From assembly GCA_037783415.1 (NCBI GenBank), contig JAZGTN010000094.1, positions 496,001-560,000 on the forward strand: 64,000 nt of DNA, given 5' to 3'. This DNA is from Leptasterias polaris. Lineage: Eukaryota; Echinodermata; Asteroidea; Forcipulatida; Asteriidae. The notes beneath the pieces are model-generated. The model ran no database searches, was not told the origin of the DNA, and worked only from the letters and a program-made list of their open reading frames with translations. This document shows positions 30,271-40,600 of the stretch, piece by piece (the stretch's first letter is position 1; each line of letters starts with the position of its first letter). The position numbers and the translations under genes were made by a program.

Positions 30271-33061
30271 GCGATAACAGCGATAACAGTAATTCTTGTT
30301 GCGATATCGGCAAAATGAACGTCGCCAATCAAGACTAGAACCTTCGTGAAAACTTAAATTTGACTTGACATACATGCCCGCCCATTGGTTTCAATGTATA
30401 TCTTGCACATGTTTGGAGATGTCCCTCCCTTACTTAACAGCTTTGGGTACCCGCCCTTTTCATTTAACGTATTAACCAATTACCTATTTTTGTTTCTAAT
30501 TGGGAATGGTTGATTCAACCCTCAAAACATGATTTTCAACATGCACGTCTACTCGTGAAAACAATAACTGTTTCGAAGTAGGAAATAAATGTAAGTTTTG
30601 AAACTTTAAACTTGATACAATTTAATATACTCACTGGTTTCTGAATACAACCCACTGAGGCTGGTGGGCGAACCTTGTTCTGTTTTCCGGTGATCCCTGC
30701 CTTCCAACGGATTGCCTTAGCTCGATATAGCCTGAACCAAGAGATGTAAACCTATGTCTTTTCATGGTCCGTGAATTTGAAATTAAATCTGTGCACAGTA
30801 CTTTGTACTTTAGAACTATAAATGGGGTTTTGTTACAAGTTGTACTTGTACTTGTAGACCTACTTGCTGTCACAACCAATGCCCATCACCTAAACATTAG
30901 CTCAGACAAGTAAGAAAACTTGTGCTCACGTCCATAAACTTTGTGCACGTGAGACAAAATCCGGTCCAGCGTCAACTTTGTATATTTTGTGTTGGTTTGT
31001 GCATGGAGGAAGTGTGTTGCGTGGGGGGGGGAAGGGGAGGGGGTGGGGGGGGGGGGTTGCATAGCAACAGTAAGAGACTGATACATTGGGGGGGGGGGTG
31101 CGGGAGAGGCAAATTAATTACATATCTATTATGTTTTTGGGGCAAAATAATATATTTTCAACCTGTAGGCCTACTCTTGTGGACCACTATCAATTCACTG
31201 ACAGATATCTTCCCATGACACGTGATTCTGTGAATGGACAGCAAGTTTCTCACCACTGAAAATACACACTGAACGTATTCGTGTATGTTATGGTACCACA
31301 CAATGTCTGTGTGTGTGAATGCGTGCAAATGTATTACATTTGGTTACAATCGCTCAATGCACAATTGTAAAACCAGTTAATAGGAAGAGCGGTATAACCA
31401 AAGATCTTATATTATAGCGCCACACGTACAAGCGGCGCTTTACGATCTTCTGTTTTTAATCCCCTGCTGCAAGATCAATGGCGGCTTCGACATCGGCAGC
31501 TGGAAACACCAAATGCGCCTTTTTTAATCCAAAGAACACACGTTTGCCCCATAAAGTGAATCGTTCTCAGGAACGTAATTTTGCGCTACATTATAATCAA
31601 ATCCTCTTATGTAATATTAAAACTAATTGACCGAGAGACCCTTTTAAGGGTTAATTTATTGATTTGTTTTATTACCCATAGCCTAATTAGTTTTTGTCCA
31701 CGAATAAATATTGTATTCGTAAGTTTGTTTTACTCAAGAATGTCTGATTCAATGACTCACTAGTACAACGCAGACGCCACGACTTTTTTCGTTCAACATT
31801 TATTGCTCTGATACATTCCCCCCCAACCCCCATCCCCGGTTTTGAAAATATTGGATCTGCCCCTGAACCTTTTCAAAAGGGGGAGGGGAACTGGGCCCTC
31901 CACCCAAAGAACTTAAAACTTTCCCAAAATATTCTGCTGCGCCAAATATCAACAATGCGGCCAAAGCTTTTTGCAGCATTTGTCTGGTCAAGCATATTGC
32001 AAAACGTAAATAGCAAATAGCAAGGCGTGGCGACTGGGGATATGTAAAATAATAATAATTTCTGTCTGCATTTAGAGCACCTCCCAAAAAGTGCCAAATT
32101 CTGATGCCAGTACCATTGGTCAATCCAGGGGGGCGGAAGGGGTAGCGCCACCAGCGCGCCACCTACGTTGAAAATAATCTCATTCGACTATCGCGACGTG
32201 GACTGGTCGAAGCTCCCCACGACGTACAAACGGGACGGATGTGTGTGTGTATGCACAGTACACACTATTTATTTGAATTTACGGTTGCTCTCCGCTGCGT
32301 GCCGTTGAGACTGCCTGGACGAGTCCATTTTATCAGAGGGTAATGTTATCTTCAAATGTTGTAAATTCACAAAATCTTTACACCAGAAAACATTTGTAAT
32401 TTTTTTGGGGCCTTGCCAACTGCTTCAGTATAAATTAACTATTTAATAAACAACATATATTTAACCTAAACGACATGTATAACATATCTGTTTTAGATGT
32501 GTATGTTGCCTCAGAATTAAAATTACCTGTGGCAAATGTTCCCGTCCGTCAACAGAGATCGTTTGAACGCAAAATAAGTATTGGCGGGATCCATTCTCTC
32601 CCAAAAAAACTTTTACAAATCGTCAAATATCTAGAGGATGTACCGAGGGATTTTGATTAAACTTTCAGGAATGAAAGATCTATTCCTAAATATTACGTTA
32701 ATGGAAAAAAATCAGAGGATGAATGAACGATAATTTTTTTCACATTTTGTCGATATTTGTAGCCATTTTAGGGGAGACCATTTGTAACGAAATTCCCACC
32801 TGGACCCATTCATACACGTTAGCCGCTGCAATAAACCAACGGAAAATTTTCGATAATATTTTTACGCACTTTATTTAAAATTAAGCATCTCAACAATTGA
32901 AAATACTCTTACGATATACACTGTTATGTTTTCAGTGCTGATAAAGAGAGAATTTTAACGGTATACATGGATTTCTTTTTGTTTTTTAATGGTCATTACC
33001 TATTTTTAAAATGGAGTGTACCCAAACAGCGATCGCAAATGATTGCGCAACACCCCTTCCG

Positions 33062-33086
33062 CCCCCCCCCCCCCCCCCCCCCCCCC
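33062..33086 (+). repeat. 25-base poly-C tract
   Basis: Uninterrupted C run between ACCCCTTCCG and TGGGTAAAT. A second run of 18 C lies at 35094-35111. Long C runs are assembly risk points. Confidence 0.9.
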
Positions 33087-33494
33087 TGGGTAAATCTGTC
33101 CCCTGGAGATTCCGTCCCCCATAGTAAACTACAATGGGCTGAAGGAGGATGACTCAAAAGAGGGCGCTATCTGAAGAACTTTGTGCACAGTTCGCCACAA
33201 GGGAGGACAGAACCTCCGGGGGGTACTGAATCACCTGTCACACCTACAAACAGTAATTGTTTTTTAAATGGCAACCCTCAATTTGTTGGCAACACATTTT
33301 TTACGACCTTTATTTATTTGTCCACGTAATAGTGAAAGGTACAGATTGAAAGAGGCATATTGATTCGGCCAAGTAGGCAATTGTGAGTATTATGAAATAA
33401 TGCGTCTACATAGTTTTGGTTAATCAATTGCACCAAGATAGCCAGCTCTACAATTTGGTATGCCCAGTGAATCAGTCTTGAAGATAATGTGATA

Positions 33495-33935
33495 GAAAAT
33501 TAATTTTTACTCATAACGAAGGGTACAAATTCTTTACCAGAGGTAGTTGACTCAACCGTAGGCATTTGTGCGTGCTATTGATAGCAAATGGTGTCTGTAT
33601 TGATGTGGGTAATTAACCACTAATTAGGGACCGAAATTAGCCAGCTCAAAATTTTGATAGGCCCAGGGTATCAGTCTTTAAGATTTTGGAATAAAAAATG
33701 TATTTATATTCATAACGAAGGGTACAAATTCTTTACCAGAGGTAGTTAGACTCAACCGTATAGGCATTTGTGCGTGTTACCTATGGCAAATGGTGTCTGT
33801 ATTGATGTGGGTAATTAACCACTAATTAGTGACCGAAATTAGCCAGCTCAAAAATTTGATATGCCCAGGGTATCAATCTTTAAGATTCTGGAATAAAAAA
33901 TGTATTTATATTCATAACGAAGGGTACAAATTCTT
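33495..33935 (-). repeat. Inverted copy of the 201 bp satellite, ~2 units
   Basis: Starts CATAACGAAGGGTACAAATT on the plus strand, the complement of the satellite start. It has two full units and joins unique arm sequence at 33935. Confidence 0.85.
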
Positions 33936-34304
33936 TTCAAAACGTGTTTTCAAATTAAACAACGTCTATTATGACATTATGCATACACTCAATTTGTCTC
34001 CGTGTTTGCGGCTTATTTTCTAACATTTTATGTATTACATTTTTTAATTTTTATTGCTTTCCATTGACCTATAGTTATATGATTTCAATATTATCGAGAG
34101 AAAAACTCTAATTTTTGGCTTGTTTTTTAGTATTCGTTCGGATAAAATAACGATTTCACCATTAGAAATGAGCAAAATGAGCCATTTGTTCACCTCCCTG
34201 TACTGCATGTGTTCTATTTTCTTAATACGAGGCTGGTTTTTTCCGGGAATACGCGGCTGGCTATTTCGGGCCCAATACTGTGCTAGCTTCAGCTCGGTAT
34301 TGAA

Positions 34305-34540
34305 CCGTGTACTCATACGGCTCACATGTCTTGTACCCAATCACTGCTTGTAGTCAATCAATGTTGATTATTTAATAGACACAATGGAACCCAACTATAA
34401 AGAAATTAATTCGCGGGGAACTGAAAAAACATGAAGGGGATCCAACACACAACTTATTTGAGTTACAGTCGCAGTGTCAGTCCTTTCTCTATGGTATTAC
34501 TTAGGGGAGCAGCACCATCGGAAGGAATTTAGAATTTAAA
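34305..34540 (+). promoter_or_regulatory. RTTN: Presumed RTTN promoter and 5' UTR
   Basis: Only 236 bp separate the right end of the foldback element (34304) from the rotatin start codon. No clear TATA box or CpG-dense stretch is seen. Transcription probably starts within this segment or inside the element arm; which one cannot be told from sequence. Confidence 0.4.
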
Positions 34541-34604
34541 ATGTCAGTGCCGTTATTACATACAGTTACAGATGTTGACTTGAGGCCAGTTCTTAATAAA
34601 TTAG
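34541..34604 (+). CDS. RTTN: RTTN exon 1 (start codon exon)
   Basis: ATG at 34541, 21 codons plus one base, donor G|GTAAGC. It encodes [20 protein letters not shown] then L. The split glycine codon joins exon 2 to give [11 protein letters not shown], matching the conserved N-terminus of rotatin. The exon lies 3.3 kb upstream of exon 2; choice of this ATG rests on that junction and the phase. Confidence 0.82.
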
Positions 34605-37600
34605 GTAAGCATCGCTCATCCAACAGTCGTGTGTGTGTAACTGATCAAAATGTTACAAATACAATAATGTAGTGTAGTTGTAGGCGCTGTGTAAAGCCCT
34701 GTTCCGCCCTACTCCTAGAACTATGAGGTTCATTCCGCTATCGTCTAATGGAGACGATAGCGGAATGAACCTCATACCATAGTTCTAGGAGTAGTTCCGC
34801 CCCAACTTGACAATCGTACTAGTTGGGACCGGTCCCAACTTGAGTGTTCAAGTTGAGGCGTCCCAACTGTAGTTGGGAATGGGATAGTACAGGGTACCAG
34901 CGGAGTTCTGGTTGTGTGTGTGAAGTGTGTGGCAAGACTGAAATCAGCACTCTAAATAATTTAGTGCTGACTTTCATTTTCAATTAATTTAGAAATATAT
35001 ATCAGTGCCAGCACCATATTTGAAAAAACAAAAAAACTTAGACCGTTCGTCCCATCCATACGCTGATCGCCGCAGTGGGAGCTCCACACCTCACCCCCCC
35101 CCCCCCCCCCCGACCGCATGTCACAGTCCCCACGATCAATCACTGTATTGTTTCTGCGGAGGCTATCCTGTTGAGTTCTATGGGCGACCCCAACTACAGT
35201 TGGGATGCCCCAACTTGAACACTCAAGTTGGGACCAGTCCAAACTATAGTTGGGACTATTGTCAAGTTGGACGGAACAGCCCCACTTGTGACACTCACAC
35301 TGTGTGGTCAAGCAGCTTGGCCACACAAGTGGGGCTAGGCGCTGTGTGTACTCCTAGAACTATGAGGTTCGATCCGCTATTGTTGTATCGTGGAGACGAT
35401 AGCGAATCGAACCTCTATACTATTATACTATAGTCATACTCATACTATAGTCATACAGTTCTAGGAGAGTAGGAGTAGGCGCTGTGTAGCTCCATCCTAG
35501 AGGTTCAATCCGCTATCGTCTCCACGATAGTGGATCGAACCTTAGTTTAATAGTTCTAGGAGTATCCATGACCATGCTTCCGTCCGTTTTCATGTACCAA
35601 TTGACATGTGACTGAGCATGTGTGCTCATGCGCAAATTGCATAGCAACTCCAATCAACTTCCGCGTCAACTGTACGAACTGCATGTACGAGTGTAGTCTT
35701 TCTCTTAACTTAGTGCAAGACCTTGTTTTGATTTGTTGCTTTTTTTTCCCCCGATCATCCGAGCGGTTCGTGGATAATAGCGCCCTCTCACTGAAAAATA
35801 TTATGATAAATCACAACAAAAAGGCCTTGCAGTTGCACCAAGACTAGCACGAGTGTGACAAAGTTTCTATGTATATTGTGGGCGCTGCCATCTGCATGCA
35901 AGTTTTCACTTACCAAGGATAAAATTTTAAATTCTGGACATGGAATTCCGGAAACAAGGATTTTTAGGAATATGTGAAGAAATATTCACTCCCTTCAGCT
36001 TCCTTCATCAGGTATAAATATGAAAATACTTTGTTATAAAATTTGTTTGCAATGGTCTGGGACCTTTATAGTTGTTTATACCCTGGACTTTGTCGCTTTG
36101 TTTGTATCGGAGTAGTCCAACCTGGGCAATGCTAGACCTAGTAACTAGGGTGCTGTACTCCCTAAAAAAGTGTTGTTATCTTGGGTCCTACTAAAAGCCG
36201 ACAACACGCAGACAACGCCGACAACGCCGACAACAAGTCCAGAGTGCCGACAACACGCCGACAACAGGTTTCAAATACCTCAAAAACAGCAAATAAACCA
36301 AGGATTTATTAAAAATATGTGTACTATGTAATATTAACAAAAATGCAATGGCATAACTTCACGAGAAGTCTGAATTTTTAACCAGAAAAAAATTGAATTC
36401 ACACGGAGTGCGGTCGGACGCCATATTGGCCTAAAATTCCATTATGATACGGGTAAGATGGATTTAGCGCTTACAAAACAACAGAGGGCGGGCATCATGT
36501 GAAGAGTGTATAGTGAAGGTAATAATAATAAAAACCCTGGACGAAATAAAGGAACTATTTTGCAGTATAAATGTAAGATTTTACAATGTAATCATCACAA
36601 TGAACTCAATCGAAAGTCAGATAAGACGCGTCTTATCTGCAGGAAATTACGGTATCTGAAACTCGTTGTCGGCACTCTGGACTTGTTGTCGGCGTTGTCG
36701 GCGTGTTGTCGGTTTTTAGTAGGACCGGTTATCTTCGGTCGTCCCAATCCACTTGGTACAACATGTACAAAGTGGATTGGCACTATTTACAAGGTTAGGT
36801 GCTGTGGTTCTGTACTAGCACCTGCAGACCTTTAGCTTACGGTGACGTGATAATAGAAAGAATCGCTGACGTGATAATAGAAAGAATCGCTGACGTGATA
36901 ATAGAAAGAATCGCTGACGTGATAATAGAAAGAATCGCTGACGTGATAATAGAAAGAATCGCTGATGTGATAATAGAAAGAATCGCTGACGTGATAATAG
37001 AAAGAATTGTTGACGTGATAATAGAAAGAATCGTTGAAAATTCCGCTGGCAATGTAAGTATTGCCAATGTATTCAATTTCAGCCATTTCTGTCAGATTAG
37101 TGACCAAATATTTACCAATTTTAAATTACAAAGCACTTCCGGTTTCCACGGGAAGAAAAGGTCAAATAGGGTCACATTCTGTGTAAGACCCAAAGAGTAC
37201 CTCAAGAGCTTGCAAATCATACAAAGAACTTGTCTTTAGCTATCACGGATAGCTATCAAGATATAAATTTTTGAAACATTTAAATATTAATGTTTTTTTA
37301 AATTATAATTGCGTCATCTATGACGTCATCATCCCGAAAATGCTTCGATTTCATCTACTCACTAAGGTCTAAGAGTATATGTAATGTTTTAAGTCTGTAC
37401 AATGTTTACTTCTTCCGAAATCCTGATGAGAAGGTTCAGTGAAAAGGAAGAGCACAGGAGGGAAAGAAACCCCAGTAAATTAGCTATAGGTTTTCTGCTG
37501 TTGGTCGATTCGAACACCTTAAAAAAAGTACAACAAAATTACCAAAGTCAATTTTATTGAAGAATATTTAAAAAACCAAGTGAAGTTACCACAGTGGATT

Positions 37601-40600
37601 GAAGTTGCAATTTGATTGTAACCCTCCTCCCTGATGTGAGTAATGAAGGTCTTTCTCTACCGATCTGCAACTATCCTTGCCAGCCTCTTCTCTTATTTGA
37701 CTTATTTGACAATAACTTTTCATAGTGCCAACCATTTGTCAAATGAGCCAGATCGAAAAGAATCTTTTTCTGCATCAAGCATGTGGAGCAGTCACTAAAA
37801 TGATGCAGCCTCGTTTAATTTAAGCAGTAACATTTAATCAAAAAGAAAACAGGTTAAACAAATGTCTTTAATGTGAAAGTTAAACCAAATCAAATGCCTT
37901 TTTCCTCCTCTAAACAGGACACAAGTTAGAGGAGATACGTGTGAGGGCATTGCAGAATATCTTGAGTAAATTGGAGCATGGGTTAATCTGTGAATCGGAT
38001 CTTGTTCAGGAAAGGTTTTTACACATAAATCTTTTAGAATGGTTTAATCACAGTCACTGCACGCATAAAGAAGAAGTGCTCAATCTCATCAAGAGATTAA
38101 GTAAGGTATGTGAAATCCCTGCACAATTCTGCTGTTTTTGTGTATTTTAAGCTTGTGTTGTGGATTAAAGTTACTCCATTTGCTCTGTGTGACTGTATAT
38201 AACTGCTTCAGGTTGACTACTTGCTATGTACATGTAGATTATGTGGTCTAATGTACATTATGTCTTTATACAAGTAGACCTACATCCCTGCAACTCACAA
38301 AATAATAGTGCTCTCATGTCATGCATGCTGAAAAATGTTGAACTGCCAAATGTATCTTTCAATTGACATGTCAATGTTACAAATGTGAAAGGCAAGTTGC
38401 TCTAGTTTTCCTAACCTCACTACAGGAAGATGTCAGTTGACAAGGGGGGCACTTCCATGACTGGTATTCATCAAGACTAAATAAGGTGTGCATTATTATC
38501 AACAAAATAATTTGAATCTTATGAACAGCATGGGTCATCGGTCCAGCAGTTTCTTGAGATTGGAGGGCCTAGTTTCATATCCAAACTTCGAGCCGATACT
38601 GATGACTCTCTTCAGTCAATCATTGATGACATCTTAGACAATCTACTCATTTTACCAAATCAAGATGCAGTACCACATACAACAGAATGTATCTATCAAC
38701 ATCAGCAAGCAAACAACAATGGTATTGTATTGTTAACCCCCTCCCCCTCCTCCAGCCCCGACAGAACAAAACAAATAACCCCTCTGAAATAATAGAAAGA
38801 AATATATACCCACCCATTACTAAGTCCATCCAATTTTGACGGTCAGGTTTCCTTTGATTCAGAGGCACTGATTACGTGTCCAATACACATTCCTGTCAAA
38901 ATGTCCACCACAGCTTAATGGTGTGTTGGTTTGAAGTTTCAACTCTGCAGTAGCAAAATGAGTTCAATGTGTTGTTAAATTAGATAATTGATGGAATGAT
39001 GTGCAACATGAATTTTTGAACACATACATTGTTAAACAGGCATAATAGATTTGTTCAGCCTTCAGTATGAGTGACAGGTGTGTTTTTGCACTTAGAAAGT
39101 TGTTTGTCTGATTGATCATTTTAAGTTATTACAAGTGCAAAAGAAATGTAGTTGATATTGAAGCAAACATTAAAAATTAAAGATGTGACAAAATTAATTA
39201 TTTAAAACCTTTGACTCAAAAAGTGTCCTGTGATTTCTGTAGAGTCTGGATTCAAACAAGTCGTTCATGAGATGCAGAGGTCATCAGTTTCAACACAGAG
39301 CACACCATTATCGCCTCAACAATATGGCTATTTCAAAAGTGCCATCAAAAGCAATGTGCAGCACACAACTGGATACAGTAATTCAGTCAACACTGGTAGG
39401 TCAAAGACGACTGGATACAGTAATTCAGTTAAAACTGGTAGGTCAAAGACTACTAGATACAGTAATTCAGTTAAAACTGGTAGGTCAAAGACTACTAGAT
39501 ACAGTAATTCAGTTAAAACTAGTAGGTTAAAGACTACTAGATACAGTAATTCAGTTAAAACTAGTAGGTTAAAGACTAGTGGATACAGTAATTCAGTTAA
39601 TACTGGTAGGCCAAAGACTACTGTATACAGTAATTCAGTTAATACTGGTAGGTCATAGACTACTGGATACAGTAATTCAGTTAAAACTGGTAGGTCATAG
39701 ACTACTGGATATAGTAATTCAGTTAATACTGGTAGGTCAAAGACTACTGGAAACAGTAATTCAGTTAATACTGGTAGGTCATAGACTACTGGATACAGTA
39801 ATTCAGTTAATACTGGTAGGTCATAGACTACTGGATACAGTAATTCAGTTAATACTGGTAGATCATAGACTACTGGATACAGTAATTCAGTTAATACTGG
39901 TAGGTCATAGACTACTGGATACAGTAATTCAGTTAATACTGGTAGATCATAGACTACTGGATACAGTAATTCAGTTAAAACTAGTAGGTCATAGACTACT
40001 GGATATAGTAATTCAGTCAACACTGGTAGGTCATAGACTACTGGATACAGTAATTCAGTTAATACTGGTAGGTCATAGACTACTGGATACAGTAATTCAG
40101 TTAAAACTGGTAGGTCATAGACTACTGGATATAGTAATTCAGTCAACACTGATAGGTCATAGACTACTGGATACAGTAATTCAGTTAATACTGGTCGGTC
40201 ATAGACTACTGGATACAGTAATTCAGTTAAAACTGGTAGGTCATAGACTACTGGATATAGTAATTCAGTCAACACTGGTAGGTCATAGACTACTGGATAC
40301 AGTAATTCAGTTAATACTGGTAGGTCATAGACTACTGGATACAGTAATTCAGTTAAAACTGGTAGGTCATAGACTACTGGATACAGTCATTCAGTCAACA
40401 CTGGTAGGTCATAGACTACTGGATACAGTAATTCAGTTAAAACTGGTAGATCATAGACTACTGGATACAGTAATTCAGTTAAAACTGGTAGATCATAGAC
40501 TACTGGATACAGTAATTCAGTCAACACTGGTAGGTCATAGACTACTGGATACAGTAATTCAGTCAACACTGGTAGGTCAAAGACTACTGGATACAGTAAT

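Larger units (their letters stand above)
29026..33494. other. Interior of the foldback element: AT-rich, no gene
   Basis: No transposase or host domain is found. Visible pieces: a 286 bp-offset duplication (29686-30080), a palindrome cluster (30110-30270), a G-run region (31023-31056 and 31088-31098), and a 25-base C homopolymer at 33062-33086. A short ATG-starting frame at about 31479 (MAASTSAAG..) soon ends and has no recognisable domain. Confidence 0.45.
27348..34304. mobile_element. ~7 kb foldback element with satellite-bearing inverted arms
   Basis: The left end TTGAATACCGAGCTGAAGC (27348 on) is mirrored at the right end (…AGCTCGGTATTGAA, ending 34304). Unique arm sequence (27348-27720 and 33935-34304) is followed on both sides by a ~201 bp satellite. 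There are about 6.5 units on the left (27721-29025) and a bit over two on the right (33495-33935), in opposite orientation. The inside (29026-33495) has no recognisable transposase. The two arms match closely by eye (for example the segment around 27640-27720 and its mirror 33935-34020). It is probably a non-autonomous DNA transposon. No target duplication could be fixed. Confidence 0.65.
34605..37917 (+). other. RTTN intron 1, crowded with MITEs and inverted repeats
   Basis: Holds a small foldback MITE with 9 bp duplication (34710-34793), a large CCAACTT inverted repeat (34800-35284), two more foldback MITE relatives (35349-35563), a 545 bp MITE with 8 bp duplication (36183-36727) and a 24 bp minisatellite (36840-37036). 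Nothing coding is recognised. 37045-37917 has no evident structure. Confidence 0.6.

Noticed and set aside
31800..32162. 120-residue minus-strand frame
   Set aside because: Gly/Pro-rich translation of C- and G-rich repeats, with a competing frame of similar length; no domain.
36799..37239. 146-residue frame with repeated DVIIERIA
   Set aside because: Product of the 24 bp minisatellite; no domain and no splice support.
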